From Tenacibaculum haliotis (GTDB taxonomy: Bacteria; Bacteroidota; Bacteroidia; Flavobacteriales; Flavobacteriaceae): DNA of 64,000 bases. Of the stretch, positions 1-9,849 are shown piece by piece. Position 1 is the first letter of the stretch. Every line of letters begins with the position of its first letter. The stretch is from assembly GCF_025215075.1 (NCBI RefSeq), contig NZ_JAOBTH010000020.1, positions 34,590 to 98,589 on the forward strand, read 5' to 3'. The translations under genes and the position numbers were made by a program. Below the pieces are notes generated by a model that worked only from the letters and a program-made list of their open reading frames with translations, was not told the DNA's origin and did no database searches.

Positions 1-1
1 C

Positions 2-178
2 AGAAAAATTCAAAGAATTTCAACACCAGGTTTACGTAAATACGTTGGCTCGAAAGAGATGCCAAGAGTATTAAACGGTTTAGGTATTGCTATTGTTTCT
101 ACATCTAGAGGTGTAATGACAAACAAAAAAGCTAAACAAGAAAACGTTGGTGGTGAAGTATTATGTTACGTTTATTAA
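2..178 (+). CDS. rpsH: 30S ribosomal protein S8, C-terminal part (5' end outside window)
   Basis: The first complete codon is at base 2 and the frame runs to a TAA at 176-178. The visible 58 residues start with [17 protein letters not shown] and end in GGEVLCYVY, the conserved C-terminal half of S8, including the STSRGVMTN block that contacts 16S rRNA. S8 binds the central domain of 16S rRNA early in 30S assembly. It lies 12 bases before rplF, the usual spc-operon order. The start is cut by the window edge, not by a mutation. Confidence 0.97.
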   Translation, partial: RKIQRISTPGLRKYVGSKEMPRVLNGLGIAIVSTSRGVMTNKKAKQENVGGEVLCYVY

Positions 179-190
179 TCACTTTGTACG

Positions 191-736
191 ATGAGTAGAA
201 TAGGAAAAAATCCAATCGCATTACCACAAGGTGTTGAAGTTAAAGTAGACGGAAATGTGGTTACAGTAAAAGGTAAATTAGGAGAATTAACTCAAGAGTT
301 AAAATCTGAAATTACTGCAAAAATTGAAGATGGTGTTTTAACAGTTGAAAGAACATCAGATAGTAAAGATCATAGAGCAGCACACGGTTTATATCGTGCT
401 TTAATCAGTAACATGATTGAAGGTGTTTCTAATGGTTATACTAAGGAATTAGAATTAGTAGGTGTAGGTTATAGAGCATCTAACCAAGGGCAAAAATTAG
501 ATTTAGCTTTAGGTTTTTCTCATAACATTGTTTTAAATTTAGCAAAAGAAGTTAAGGTTGAAACAATATCTGAAAAAGGTAAAAATCCAATCATTAAATT
601 ATCTTCATTTGATAAGCAATTAGTTGGTCAAGTTGCAGCTAAAATTCGTTCTTTCCGTGCTCCAGAGCCATATAAAGGAAAAGGAATTAAGTTTGTAGGA
701 GAAGTATTAAGAAGAAAAGCAGGTAAATCTGCATAA
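191..736 (+). CDS. rplF: 50S ribosomal protein L6
   Basis: Full-length L6 of 181 residues. It opens with MSRIGKNPI and has the C-terminal signature PEPYKGKGI near residues 156-164, the second L6 domain that touches 23S rRNA near the factor-binding site. The start is the only sensible ATG, 12 bases after the rpsH stop, and the gene is followed after 18 bases by rplR. No Shine-Dalgarno-like purine run precedes it, as usual in Flavobacteriia. It is co-transcribed with the rest of the spc cluster. Confidence 0.98.
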   Translation: MSRIGKNPIALPQGVEVKVDGNVVTVKGKLGELTQELKSEITAKIEDGVLTVERTSDSKDHRAAHGLYRALISNMIEGVSNGYTKELELVGVGYRASNQGQKLDLALGFSHNIVLNLAKEVKVETISEKGKNPIIKLSSFDKQLVGQVAAKIRSFRAPEPYKGKGIKFVGEVLRRKAGKSA

Positions 737-754
737 TAAATAAGAGAAATTATT

Positions 755-1105
755 ATGGCATTATCAAAGCTTGAAAGAAGACAACGAATTAAGTATAGAA
801 TTAGAAAAATCGTTACAGGAACAGCTGCTAAACCTAGGTTATCAGTTTTTAGAAGTAACAAAGAAATCTATGCTCAATTAATTGATGACGTTGCTGGTGT
901 AACATTAGCATCTGCATCATCAAGAGATAAAGAAATTACATCTGGTTCTAAAACAGAAGCTGCTACTGCAGTAGGTAAAGCAATTGCTGAAAAAGCTGCT
1001 GGTAAAGGTGTTGAAACTATTTCTTTCGATAGAAATGGGTTTTTATACCACGGTAGAATTAAAGTATTAGCAGAAGCTGCTAGAGAAGCTGGTTTAAAAT
1101 TTTAA
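755..1105 (+). CDS. rplR: 50S ribosomal protein L18
   Basis: L18 of 116 residues, the normal length. The basic N terminus [12 protein letters not shown] and the block [20 protein letters not shown] are typical, and the C terminus [20 protein letters not shown] is the conserved 5S rRNA-binding end. L18 helps 5S rRNA join the central protuberance of the 50S subunit. It sits 18 bases after rplF and 11 bases before rpsE in the spc operon. Confidence 0.98.
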   Translation: MALSKLERRQRIKYRIRKIVTGTAAKPRLSVFRSNKEIYAQLIDDVAGVTLASASSRDKEITSGSKTEAATAVGKAIAEKAAGKGVETISFDRNGFLYHGRIKVLAEAAREAGLKF

Positions 1106-1116
1106 GAAATTATATT

Positions 1117-1638
1117 ATGTTAGGATATAAAAACGTAGAAAGAGTAAAACCAAGCGGATTAGAGCTTGTAGATAAATTAGTAGGTGTACAGCGTGTTACC
1201 AAAGTAACTAAAGGTGGTAGAGCATTTGGTTTCTCTGCAATTGTAATAGTTGGAGATGGTAACGGAGTTGTAGGTCATGGATTAGGAAAATCTAAAGATG
1301 TTGCTTCTGCAATTGCTAAGGCAATAGAAGACGCTAAGAAGAGTTTAGTAAGAATTCCTCTTTTAGATGGAACTTTACCTCACGAACAAAAAGGTAAATT
1401 TGGTGGTGCGAAAGTATTTATCAAGCCAGCCTCACATGGTACGGGAGTTATCGCCGGTGGTGCAGTACGTTCAGTATTGGAATCAGTTGGTGTTAAAGAC
1501 GTATTATCAAAGTCTCAAGGATCATCAAACCCTCACAATGTTGTAAAAGCAACTTTTGATGCTTTATTACAATTACGTAATGCTGCAACTATTGCTAAGC
1601 AAAGAGGTATTTCTTTAGAGAAAGTTTTTAACGGTTAA
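1117..1638 (+). CDS. rpsE: 30S ribosomal protein S5
   Basis: S5 of 173 residues. The N-terminal double-stranded-RNA-binding fold carries [20 protein letters not shown] near residues 27-46, followed by [15 protein letters not shown]. The C-terminal half has [21 protein letters not shown]5 lies at the mRNA entry side of the 30S subunit and contributes to decoding accuracy. The gene lies between rplR and rpmD with 11-base gaps on each side, as in other spc operons. Confidence 0.98.
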   Translation: MLGYKNVERVKPSGLELVDKLVGVQRVTKVTKGGRAFGFSAIVIVGDGNGVVGHGLGKSKDVASAIAKAIEDAKKSLVRIPLLDGTLPHEQKGKFGGAKVFIKPASHGTGVIAGGAVRSVLESVGVKDVLSKSQGSSNPHNVVKATFDALLQLRNAATIAKQRGISLEKVFNG

Positions 1639-1649
1639 AATTTAAGACG

Positions 1650-1832
1650 ATGAGTAAAATTAAAGTTACACAAGTAAGAAGTAAAATTGGTCGCCTTAAA
1701 AGTCAAAAATTAACCTTAAAGGCGTTAGGTTTACGTAAAATGAATCATACTGTAGAACACAATGCAACAGCATCTATTTTAGGTATGGTAAAAACAGTTT
1801 CACACTTAGTTTCTGTAGAGGAAATTAAATAA
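1650..1832 (+). CDS. rpmD: 50S ribosomal protein L30
   Basis: L30 of 60 residues, full length for the bacterial short form. The sequence SKIKVTQVRSKIGRLKSQK and the LGLRKMNHTVEHN block are diagnostic. L30 binds 23S rRNA as a single small domain. It is 11 bases downstream of rpsE and 11 bases upstream of rplO, the standard order rpsE-rpmD-rplO-secY. Confidence 0.98.
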   Translation: MSKIKVTQVRSKIGRLKSQKLTLKALGLRKMNHTVEHNATASILGMVKTVSHLVSVEEIK

Positions 1833-1843
1833 GACAATATAAG

Positions 1844-2293
1844 ATGAGTTTACACAACTTAAAACCTGCAGTAGGATCGACAAAGAGCGGTAAAAGAATC
1901 GCTCGTGGAGAAGGTTCTGGACACGGAGGTACCTCTACAAGAGGTCATAATGGTCAGAAGTCTCGTTCTGGTTATTCTCGTAAAATAGGATTTGAAGGAG
2001 GACAAATGCCACTTCAAAGACGCGTACCTAAATTTGGTTTCACAAACATTAATCGTAAAGAGTATGTTGGTGTTAATTTAGATAAGTTACAAGGATTAGT
2101 AGAAAACGGAAAAATTACAGATACAGTTACTTTAGAGGTTTTAGTAGAAAACCGTTTAGCTCGTAAAAACGATTTAGTAAAAATACTAGGTGGTGGTGAG
2201 TTAAAAGCTAAATTAAACATAACTGTACATAAATTTACTGCAACAGCAAAAGCGGCTATTGAAGCTGCCGGTGGTGAAGTAGTTACATTATAA
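1844..2293 (+). CDS. rplO: 50S ribosomal protein L15
   Basis: L15 of 149 residues. The glycine- and basic-rich N terminus (GKRIARGEGSGHGGTSTRGH, residues 17-36) threads into 23S rRNA, and the C-terminal globular domain ends with FTATAKAAIEAAGGEV. L15 is a late assembly protein of the 50S subunit. It precedes secY by 9 bases, so ribosomal protein and translocon synthesis are coupled on one transcript. Confidence 0.98.
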   Translation: MSLHNLKPAVGSTKSGKRIARGEGSGHGGTSTRGHNGQKSRSGYSRKIGFEGGQMPLQRRVPKFGFTNINRKEYVGVNLDKLQGLVENGKITDTVTLEVLVENRLARKNDLVKILGGGELKAKLNITVHKFTATAKAAIEAAGGEVVTL

Positions 2294-2302
2294 GAATTGT
2301 AA

Positions 2303-3625
2303 ATGATGAATTTTATAAATACATTAAAAGACATTTGGAAGATAGAAGAGTTAAAGGAGAAATTACTTTTAACTTTAGGTTTAATTGCTGTATACCGTTT
2401 TATGGCGGCAGTTCCATTACCTGGAATTGACCCAACTCAGTTATCAGCTTTACAAGACAGTACTTCTAGTGGACTTTTAGGTTTATTAAACGCATTTACA
2501 GGAGGAGCATTTGCTAGAGCGTCAGTAATGGCACTAGGTATAATGCCTTATATTTCTGCATCTATTGTAGTTCAGTTAATGGGTATTGCGGTACCATATT
2601 TACAAAAATTACAAAAAGATGGAGAAAGTGGACGTAAGAAAATTACGCAAATAACAAGATGGCTTACAATTGCTATTACTTTGTTTCAAGCACCAACCTA
2701 TATTGGAATTATTCAAAACCAAATGGGATTAGGACCTGAAGCATTTTTAGTAACAGGAGCAACATTTTGGGTGTCATCAATAATCCTTTTAACTGCAGGA
2801 ACAATTTTTGCAATGTGGTTAGGAGAGCGTATTACAGACAAAGGAGTTGGTAATGGAATTTCATTATTAATTACTGTAGGTATTATCGCTAACTTCCCCG
2901 CTGCTTTTATTCAAGAAATTGTTTCTAAGAATTCAGCAGGAGCAGGAGGTGTTATGATGATTTTAATCGAATTAATAGTTTGGTTTGTAGTAATTTTGTT
3001 AACCGTATTATTAGTTACAGCAGTACGTAAAGTAGCAGTACAGTATGCACGTCGTACAGCAGTTACTGATATTAAAGATGTTGATGGAGCTCGCCAGTAC
3101 ATTCCTTTAAAATTGAATGCATCTGGAGTAATGCCAATTATTTTTGCACAAGCTATTATGTTTTTACCAGTAGCTTTAGGTCAAAAATTTCCAGCATTAA
3201 ATAGCTTAACTGATAATTTCGGGTTATGGTATAACGTTATATTTGCTATCTTAATTATTATCTTTAGTTATTTTTATACGGCGATTACTATCCCAACAAA
3301 TAAAATGGCTGAAGACTTAAAGAGAAGCAATGGTTTCGTTCCAGGATATAAACCAGGAGAAGAGACTGCAAATTATTTAGACGCTGTGTTATCTAAGATA
3401 ACTTTTCCAGGATCTTTATTTTTAGCAGCTTTATCTATTTTACCTGCAATAATTGTAAAGTTTGGAGTTACTCAAAACTGGGCAATGTTTTTTGGAGGTA
3501 CCTCTTTAATCATTATGGTAGGAGTAGCAATAGATACTATTCAGCAAATTAACTCGTATTTATTAAACAGTCGTTACGATGGTTTAATGAAAACAGGTAA
3601 CAGTAACAGAAAATCATTAAAATAA
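2303..3625 (+). CDS. secY: Protein translocase subunit SecY
   Basis: SecY of 440 residues, the channel of the Sec translocon in the inner membrane. About ten membrane segments can be read. The plug-region sequence AVPLPGIDP is near residue 36, [14 protein letters not shown] near 80, and the cytoplasmic loop [13 protein letters not shown] near 345 that contacts SecA and the ribosome. The first ATG at 2303 is followed immediately by an ATG at 2306; either could be used. It lies between rplO and infA. Confidence 0.98.
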   Translation: MMNFINTLKDIWKIEELKEKLLLTLGLIAVYRFMAAVPLPGIDPTQLSALQDSTSSGLLGLLNAFTGGAFARASVMALGIMPYISASIVVQLMGIAVPYLQKLQKDGESGRKKITQITRWLTIAITLFQAPTYIGIIQNQMGLGPEAFLVTGATFWVSSIILLTAGTIFAMWLGERITDKGVGNGISLLITVGIIANFPAAFIQEIVSKNSAGAGGVMMILIELIVWFVVILLTVLLVTAVRKVAVQYARRTAVTDIKDVDGARQYIPLKLNASGVMPIIFAQAIMFLPVALGQKFPALNSLTDNFGLWYNVIFAILIIIFSYFYTAITIPTNKMAEDLKRSNGFVPGYKPGEETANYLDAVLSKITFPGSLFLAALSILPAIIVKFGVTQNWAMFFGGTSLIIMVGVAIDTIQQINSYLLNSRYDGLMKTGNSNRKSLK

Positions 3626-3626
3626 T

Positions 3627-3842
3627 ATGGCTAAGCAATCAGCAATTCAACAAGACGGAACAATTACAGAAGCATTATCTAATGCAATGTTTCGTGTAGA
3701 ATTAGAGAACGGCCATGTTGTTACGGCACACATTTCAGGTAAAATGCGTATGCATTATATCAAATTATTACCAGGAGATAAGGTAAAGTTAGAAATGAGT
3801 CCATATGATTTATCAAAGGCAAGAATTACTTACAGATACTAA
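3627..3842 (+). CDS. infA: Translation initiation factor IF-1
   Basis: IF-1 of 71 residues, a single OB-fold. The conserved blocks [20 protein letters not shown] and [20 protein letters not shown] are present. IF-1 occupies the 30S A site during initiation. Only one base separates its ATG from the secY stop codon, so translation is probably coupled. It is followed by rpmJ, the usual bacterial arrangement. Confidence 0.98.
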   Translation: MAKQSAIQQDGTITEALSNAMFRVELENGHVVTAHISGKMRMHYIKLLPGDKVKLEMSPYDLSKARITYRY

Positions 3843-3854
3843 AAACACACACTG

Positions 3855-3971
3855 ATGAAAGTAAGAGCATCATTAAAGAAAAGAAGCGCCGAGTGCAAGA
3901 TTGTACGTAGAAAGGGCAGATTATATGTAATTAACAAAAAGAATCCTAGATTTAAACAAAGACAAGGGTAA
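3855..3971 (+). CDS. rpmJ: 50S ribosomal protein L36
   Basis: A 38-residue L36 reading [15 protein letters not shown] then [20 protein letters not shown] and RQG. It starts 12 bases after infA. Its stop codon overlaps the rpsM start in TAATG at 3969-3973. Zinc-binding L36 has four metal ligands (three Cys, one His). Here only one cysteine (residue 14) remains and the histidine is replaced, so this is the zinc-free type, which matters for zinc-limitation switching. It is very short and easy to miss in automatic calls. Confidence 0.96.
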   Translation: MKVRASLKKRSAECKIVRRKGRLYVINKKNPRFKQRQG

Positions 3972-4336
3972 TGGCAAGAATAGCAGGTATTGATATTCCA
4001 AAGAATAAAAGAGGTGTTATCGCTTTAACTTACATCTTTGGTATAGGGAACAGCAGATCTAAAGAAATTTTAGCAACTGCAAAAGTAGACGAGAGTATCA
4101 AAGTTCAAGATTGGACTGATGATCAAATTGCAGCGATTCGTGAGCAAGCAGGAACATTTACTATTGAAGGTGAATTACGTTCAGAAGTTCAATTAAGCAT
4201 CAAACGTTTAATGGACATCGGATGTCAAAGAGGTATTCGTCACAGATTAGGTTTACCTTTAAGAGGTCAAAGAACTAAGAATAACTCTCGTACTAGAAAA
4301 GGTAAGAGAAAAACTGTAGCTAACAAGAAAAAATAA
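3971..4336 (+). CDS. rpsM: 30S ribosomal protein S13
   Basis: S13 of 121 residues. It begins [20 protein letters not shown] and ends in the basic tail with [18 protein letters not shown] that reaches the P-site tRNA. S13 forms the intersubunit bridge at the head of the 30S. The ATG overlaps the rpmJ TAA by one base, so translation is coupled. Downstream, an 80-base spacer before rpsK contains three small inverted repeats. Confidence 0.98.
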   Translation: MARIAGIDIPKNKRGVIALTYIFGIGNSRSKEILATAKVDESIKVQDWTDDQIAAIREQAGTFTIEGELRSEVQLSIKRLMDIGCQRGIRHRLGLPLRGQRTKNNSRTRKGKRKTVANKKK

Positions 4337-4337
4337 G

Positions 4338-4394
4338 TTAGATAAGTAATAAAGATCTAATAGTAGTTGTAAAACTATAAGGTTAGAAAACTAA
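4338..4394 (+). promoter_or_regulatory. Spacer with three small inverted repeats between rpsM and rpsK
   Basis: The 79-base gap is unusually long for this cluster. It holds TTAGAT/ATCTAA (4338-4343 with 4355-4360), TAGTT/AACTA around GTAA (4364-4377) and TTAG/CTAA around AAAA (4383-4394). No promoter box or U tract is visible, so this is more likely structured mRNA (processing or translational control) than a terminator. Function is inferred only from folding. Confidence 0.35.
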
Positions 4395-4415
4395 ATTACT
4401 AAAACTATAATAATC

Positions 4416-4802
4416 ATGGCAAAGTCTAAAATAACAAAAAAACGTAAAGTTGTAATAGAATCAGTAGGTGAAGCTCACGTTACTGCATCATTCAACAACA
4501 TTATTATTTCTTTAACAAACAAAAAAGGTGACGTTATTTCTTGGTCATCTGCAGGTAAAATGGGTTTCAGAGGTTCTAAAAAGAACACTCCGTATGCAGC
4601 TCAATTAGCCGCAGAAGATTGTGCTAACGTAGCAAAAGAAGCAGGTTTACGTAAAGTAAAAGTGTATGTTAAAGGACCTGGTAACGGTAGAGAATCTGCA
4701 ATCAGATCTATCCACAATGCTGGAATTGAAGTAACTGAAATCATTGATGTTACACCTATTCCTCATAATGGATGTCGTCCACCTAAAAGAAGAAGAGTAT
4801 AA
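4416..4802 (+). CDS. rpsK: 30S ribosomal protein S11
   Basis: S11 of 128 residues. [20 protein letters not shown] (from about residue 19) and the C-terminal signature [18 protein letters not shown] are diagnostic. S11 sits on the 30S platform next to the mRNA exit. Its TAA stop is inside the left arm of a perfect 11-bp hairpin, and a separate promoter follows before rpsD, so S11 is probably the last protein of the upstream transcript. Confidence 0.98.
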   Translation: MAKSKITKKRKVVIESVGEAHVTASFNNIIISLTNKKGDVISWSSAGKMGFRGSKKNTPYAAQLAAEDCANVAKEAGLRKVKVYVKGPGNGRESAIRSIHNAGIEVTEIIDVTPIPHNGCRPPKRRRV

Positions 4803-4825
4803 GTTGAATTAATTTTCAACTTATA
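4798..4825 (+). terminator. Hairpin terminator overlapping the rpsK stop codon
   Basis: Perfect inverted repeat: TATAAGTTGAA at 4798-4808 and TTCAACTTATA at 4815-4825 around a 6-base loop, followed by a T-rich run (TTTTTATTTT). It includes the rpsK TAA. This is an intrinsic terminator or attenuator inside the alpha-type operon. The stem is AT-rich, so termination may be partial. Confidence 0.75.
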
Positions 4826-4838
4826 TTTTTATTTTGTG

Positions 4839-4846
4839 TACTTTTG
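4839..4846 (+). promoter_or_regulatory. Bacteroidota -7 box for rpsD-rpoA-rplQ
   Basis: TACTTTTG is an exact TAnnTTTG match, directly after the rpsK terminator. A start near 4850-4854 would leave an rpsD leader of roughly 85 bases. No clean -33 TTG was identified at 18-21 bases. Confidence 0.65.
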
Positions 4847-4878
4847 TGCGCGAAAAAAAAATATTTTAACTAAAGTAG

Positions 4879-4917
4879 GAATTAGGTTATCGAAGGAGTA
4901 AGCCTTAATTCATAACC
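4879..4917 (+). promoter_or_regulatory. Foldable rpsD leader (possible pseudoknot)
   Basis: Two interleaved pairings exist. GAATTA 4879-4884 pairs with TAATTC 4906-4911, and GGTTAT 4885-4890 pairs with ATAACC 4912-4917. AAGG 4893-4896 with CCTT 4903-4906 forms an inner hairpin. The first two cross, so they either form an H-type pseudoknot or exclude each other. Since S4 is a known autoregulator that binds mRNA pseudoknots in enterobacteria, an S4-responsive leader is a reasonable inference. Confidence 0.45.
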
Positions 4918-4936
4918 CCTGCTAAAACAATAAGAA

Positions 4937-5542
4937 ATGGCAAGATATACAGGACCAAAAACTAAAATTGCTCGTAAGTTTGGCGAGGCAATTTTCGGAG
5001 ATGATAAAAACTTCGAAAAAAGAAATTACCCTCCAGGACAGCATGGAAATGCAAGAAGAAGAGGTAAAAAATCTGAATATGCAACTCAGTTAATGGAGAA
5101 GCAAAAAGCGAAATACATGTATGGTATTTTAGAGCGTCAATTCCGTAACTTATTCAAAAGCGCTCAAGCTGCTGGAGGTGTTACTGGTGAGGTTTTATTA
5201 CAATTATGTGAATCTCGTTTAGACAACGTAGTATACAGATTAGGTGTTGCAAACTCTCGTAGTGGAGCACGTCAATTAGTATCTCACCGTCACATTACTG
5301 TAAACGGAGAAATAGTAAATATTCCTTCTTACAGTGTGCAAGCTGGTGATGTTGTTGCAGTAAGAGAAAAATCTAAATCATTAATCGCTATTGAAGATGC
5401 TTTAGCATCAAACAGTAACGTTTACGAATGGTTAAGCTGGAACTCTGATTTAAAATCTGGAACTTTTATTAAAGCACCAGAGAGATTACAAATTCCTGAA
5501 AATATTAAGGAACAGTTAATCGTAGAATTATATTCTAAATAA
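4937..5542 (+). CDS. rpsD: 30S ribosomal protein S4
   Basis: S4 of 201 residues. It starts [20 protein letters not shown]. The S4 RNA-binding motif [20 protein letters not shown] begins near residue 94. This form has no zinc-cysteine cluster at its N terminus. S4 is a primary 16S rRNA binder that nucleates the 5' domain and is a classic operon autoregulator. It has its own promoter and a structured leader, followed by rpoA after 95 bases. Confidence 0.98.
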   Translation: MARYTGPKTKIARKFGEAIFGDDKNFEKRNYPPGQHGNARRRGKKSEYATQLMEKQKAKYMYGILERQFRNLFKSAQAAGGVTGEVLLQLCESRLDNVVYRLGVANSRSGARQLVSHRHITVNGEIVNIPSYSVQAGDVVAVREKSKSLIAIEDALASNSNVYEWLSWNSDLKSGTFIKAPERLQIPENIKEQLIVELYSK

Positions 5543-5637
5543 TAAATTATTCATATTGGTATTTAGCCAAAGGGTTTGTATGTACATCTTCGAACTAATA
5601 AACCGCGCAACTAAATAACAATTAAAAAGAAGATACA

Positions 5638-6630
5638 ATGGCAATTTTAAATTTTCAGAAGCCTGATAAAGTAATAATGATTGAATCTACTGATTTTACA
5701 GGTAGATTTGAGTTCAGACCTCTTGAACCAGGTTTTGGATTAACAGTAGGAAACGCTTTAAGAAGAGTATTATTATCTTCATTAGAAGGGTTTGCAATTA
5801 CATCATTACGTGTTGACGGTGTAGATCATGAGTTCTCAACAATTCAAGGAGTTGTAGAAGATGTAACAGAAATCATCTTAAACTTAAAACAAGTTCGTTT
5901 TAAGAAACAAATTGAAGAGACTGATAGAGAAACAGTATCTATATCAGTATCAGGTCAAGAACAATTGACTGCAGGAGATTTACAGAAATTTACCTCAGGT
6001 TTTCAAGTATTAAATCCAGATTTAGTATTATGTAACTTAGATAAATCTGTAAGTTTTAATGCTGAAATTACTATCGAAAAAGGTAGAGGTTTCGTACCAG
6101 CAGAAGAAAATAAAAGAGCAGGTGCACCTTTAGGAACAATTTTTACAGATTCTATTTACACTCCTATAAAGAATGTAAAGTATGCTGTTGAAAATTTTCG
6201 TGTAGAGCAAAAGACAGATTACGAAAAGTTAGTTTTCGATATCGATACTGACGGTTCTATCAACCCTAAGGATGCCTTAACAGAAGCAGCTAAAATTTTA
6301 ATCCACCACTTTATGTTATTCTCTGATGAGCGTATCACTTTAGAGGCAGATGAAATAGCTCAAACTGAAACATACGATGAGGAATCATTACATATGCGTC
6401 AGTTATTAAAGACGAAATTAGTTGATATGGATTTATCAGTTCGTGCTTTAAACTGTTTAAAAGCTGCAGAAGTTGATACTTTAGGAGATTTAGTATCATT
6501 CAACAAAAGCGATTTAATGAAATTTAGAAATTTCGGTAAAAAATCATTAACTGAATTAGATGAGTTAGTGGCAAATAAGAGCCTTAATTTTGGAATGGAC
6601 TTAAGCAAATACAAATTAGATAGAGATTAA
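5638..6630 (+). CDS. rpoA: DNA-directed RNA polymerase subunit alpha
   Basis: RNA polymerase alpha, 330 residues. The N-terminal dimerisation domain includes [20 protein letters not shown] near residue 39 and the C-terminal domain carries the helix-hairpin-helix block [17 protein letters not shown] text (here [20 protein letters not shown] near residue 263), which contacts upstream DNA and activators. It lies between rpsD and rplQ, the conserved alpha-operon order. The 95-base gap before it shows no clear promoter box. Confidence 0.98.
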   Translation: MAILNFQKPDKVIMIESTDFTGRFEFRPLEPGFGLTVGNALRRVLLSSLEGFAITSLRVDGVDHEFSTIQGVVEDVTEIILNLKQVRFKKQIEETDRETVSISVSGQEQLTAGDLQKFTSGFQVLNPDLVLCNLDKSVSFNAEITIEKGRGFVPAEENKRAGAPLGTIFTDSIYTPIKNVKYAVENFRVEQKTDYEKLVFDIDTDGSINPKDALTEAAKILIHHFMLFSDERITLEADEIAQTETYDEESLHMRQLLKTKLVDMDLSVRALNCLKAAEVDTLGDLVSFNKSDLMKFRNFGKKSLTELDELVANKSLNFGMDLSKYKLDRD

Positions 6631-6631
6631 C

Positions 6632-6675
6632 CTTTCATATTTTGCTCCCCAGAATGGGTTGTAGCAAGATGAAAG
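6632..6675 (+). promoter_or_regulatory. Long hairpin in the rpoA-rplQ spacer
   Basis: CTTTCAT 6632-6638 pairs with ATGAAAG 6669-6675, then TTGCT 6642-6646 with AGCAA 6663-6667, then CCC 6648-6650 with GGG 6656-6658. All three stems are nested in one stem-loop that ends 15 bases before the rplQ ATG. It has no U tract, so it is a candidate RNA processing or r-protein binding site rather than a terminator. Confidence 0.5.
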
Positions 6676-6690
6676 CCAAAACCAAATGTC

Positions 6691-7164
6691 ATGAGACACG
6701 GAAAGAAATTTAATCATTTAGGAAGACAAACAGCGCATAGAAAGGCGATGTTAGCAAATATGGGTTGTTCTTTAATTGAACACAAACGTATAAACACTAC
6801 AGTTGCTAAAGCGAAAGCTTTTCGTACGTTTATCGAGCCTATAATTACGAAGTCTAAAACAGATACTACTCATAATCGCCGTACAGTATTTAGCTATTTA
6901 CGTAGTAAAGATGCAGTAACGGAATTATTTAAGGAAATTTCTGTGAAAATAGCTGATAGACCAGGAGGTTATGTTCGTATTATCAAGTTAGGAAACCGTC
7001 AGGGAGATAATGCTCCTATGGCAATGGTAGAATTAGTTGATTACAACGAATTATACAACCCGAAAGGAAATAAAGCTAAGAAAAACACTCGTCGTAGCCG
7101 TCGTGGTGGAGCTAAAACTACTGATGCAGCAGTTGAGACTCAAACTTCACAAGAAGAAGAATAA
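6691..7164 (+). CDS. rplQ: 50S ribosomal protein L17 with C-terminal extension
   Basis: L17, 157 residues. The core is typical: [20 protein letters not shown] at the start, [18 protein letters not shown] near residue 28, and [20 protein letters not shown] near residue 91. Bacterial L17 is usually about 115-130 residues. Here residues from about 126 on form a low-complexity tail, first lysine/arginine-rich ([11 protein letters not shown]) and then acidic, ending SQEEE, a feature common in Bacteroidota. It closes the ribosomal cluster and is followed by a strong terminator. Confidence 0.97.
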   Translation: MRHGKKFNHLGRQTAHRKAMLANMGCSLIEHKRINTTVAKAKAFRTFIEPIITKSKTDTTHNRRTVFSYLRSKDAVTELFKEISVKIADRPGGYVRIIKLGNRQGDNAPMAMVELVDYNELYNPKGNKAKKNTRRSRRGGAKTTDAAVETQTSQEEE

Positions 7165-7190
7165 AAATGAAAATTTTTATATTTTATATC

Positions 7191-7221
7191 AAAGGGATAA
7201 ACATTTAATGTTTATCCCTTT
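7191..7221 (+). terminator. Intrinsic terminator after rplQ
   Basis: Perfect 14-bp stem, AAAGGGATAAACAT at 7191-7204 and its complement at 7208-7221, with a 3-base loop and a run of T. It ends the alpha-operon transcript. Confidence 0.92.
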
Positions 7222-7228
7222 TTTTATA

Positions 7229-7236
7229 TATTTTTG
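7229..7236 (+). promoter_or_regulatory. Bacteroidota -7 box for carA
   Basis: TATTTTTG is an exact TAnnTTTG match 26 bases before the carA ATG. It lies immediately after the rplQ terminator, so carA is independently transcribed. Confidence 0.65.
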
Positions 7237-7262
7237 CAAACAAACTACACAACACACACTAA

Positions 7263-8378
7263 ATGAAATATCAACAACGTAAAAAAGCATTAGTTCTTTT
7301 AGCAGACGGAACCATTTTCTACGGTAAGTCTATTGGAATAGAAGGAACTTCAACAGGAGAAATTTGTTTTAATACCGGTATGACTGGTTATCAAGAAGTA
7401 TTTACTGATCCTTCTTATTTCGGACAATTAATGGTAACTACCAACGCGCATATTGGTAATTATGGAGTAAATAAAGAGGAAGTAGAGTCTGAAGGCATTA
7501 AAATATCAGGATTAATTTGTCGTAATTTTAGTTTTACACACTCTCGTGCAGATTCTGACGGAAATTTATTCGACTGGTTCAAAAAACATAATTTAGTAGC
7601 AATTTCTGATGTTGATACGCGTGCATTAGTTGCTTATATTAGAGATAACGGAGCAATGAATGCTATTATTTCTACTGAAGTTGATAATATTGATGCTCTT
7701 AAAAAAGAACTAGCAGCGACTCCAAATATGGAAGGCCTAGAACTAGCATCTAAAGTATCAACTAAAGAACCTTATTTTATAGGAGATGAAAATGCGGCAA
7801 TTAAAGTATCTGCCTTAGATATCGGTATTAAAAAGAATATTTTAAGAAACTTAGTAAAAAGAGGAGCCTACATAAAGGTATATCCTTACAATGCTACTTT
7901 CGAGCAAATGAGTGATTTTAATCCTGATGGTTATTTTATATCAAATGGCCCTGGTGATCCAGAACCTTTAGTTGACGCTCAAAATACCGCAAAAGAAATC
8001 ATTAAAAGAAATTTACCATTATTTGGTATCTGTTTAGGACACCAAGTTATTGCATTGGCAAACGGAATTTCTACGTATAAAATGCACAATGGTCATAGAG
8101 GAATCAACCATCCTGTTAAGAATTTAATTACAGGAAAAGGGGAAATTACGTCTCAGAATCATGGGTTTGCTATTAATCGTGAAGAAACTGAAGCGCATGC
8201 AGATGTTGAAATTTCACACGTTCACTTAAACGATCATACAGTAGCAGGTATTAGAATGAAATCTAAAAATGTATTTTCTGTTCAGTATCATCCAGAAGCA
8301 AGTCCTGGACCGCACGATGCAGAATATCTATTTGATGAGTTTATAGAAAACATCAAAAAAGCAAGAGTTAAAGCGTAA
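7263..8378 (+). CDS. carA: Carbamoyl-phosphate synthase small subunit (glutaminase)
   Basis: CarA of 371 residues supplies ammonia from glutamine to CarB for carbamoyl phosphate, the precursor of pyrimidines and arginine. The N-terminal small-subunit domain has FNTGMTGYQEVFTDPSY near residue 37. The C-terminal class I amidotransferase carries the nucleophile in FGICLGHQ (Cys257) and the partner residues in QYHPEASPGP (His343, Glu345), so the catalytic triad is intact. carB is not in the window. The rplQ-carA-eno order fits flavobacterial genomes I know. Confidence 0.97.
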   Translation: MKYQQRKKALVLLADGTIFYGKSIGIEGTSTGEICFNTGMTGYQEVFTDPSYFGQLMVTTNAHIGNYGVNKEEVESEGIKISGLICRNFSFTHSRADSDGNLFDWFKKHNLVAISDVDTRALVAYIRDNGAMNAIISTEVDNIDALKKELAATPNMEGLELASKVSTKEPYFIGDENAAIKVSALDIGIKKNILRNLVKRGAYIKVYPYNATFEQMSDFNPDGYFISNGPGDPEPLVDAQNTAKEIIKRNLPLFGICLGHQVIALANGISTYKMHNGHRGINHPVKNLITGKGEITSQNHGFAINREETEAHADVEISHVHLNDHTVAGIRMKSKNVFSVQYHPEASPGPHDAEYLFDEFIENIKKARVKA

Positions 8379-8456
8379 TCGTTTTCGTAATTAATTATTG
8401 ATAAACATTACTAAATCAACGACAATTAGTAAATTAGCAACTATATAAATTAGTAT

Positions 8457-8480
8457 TCCCGTGAGTTTAAATTCACGGGA
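8457..8480 (+). promoter_or_regulatory. GC-rich inverted repeat upstream of eno
   Basis: TCCCGTGA 8457-8464 and TCACGGGA 8473-8480 form a perfect 8-bp stem around an 8-base loop, ending 23 bases before the eno ATG. Only a weak T run follows, so it could be a weak carA terminator, an operator or a leader hairpin. Confidence 0.5.
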
Positions 8481-8497
8481 TTCTATATTAAAAATAA

Positions 8498-9793
<1,296 letters not shown>

Positions 9794-9820
9794 TTTAAAA
9801 TTTACGATTTTAATCAATAT

Positions 9821-9849
9821 AAAAACCTTGCCTAGATGGCAAGGTTTTT
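9821..9849 (+). terminator. Intrinsic terminator after eno
   Basis: Perfect 12-bp stem AAAAACCTTGCC at 9821-9832 and its complement at 9838-9849 around TAGAT, ending in a T run. Confidence 0.92.

Noticed and set aside
7037..7282. Plus-strand frame of 81 codons overlapping the rplQ 3' end and carA start
   Set aside because: It runs in another frame through rplQ, the terminator and the carA promoter; its composition follows those elements.
7263..8378. carA without carB as an unusual feature
   Set aside because: In Bacteroidota carA and carB are often apart, so absence of carB in this window is not informative.
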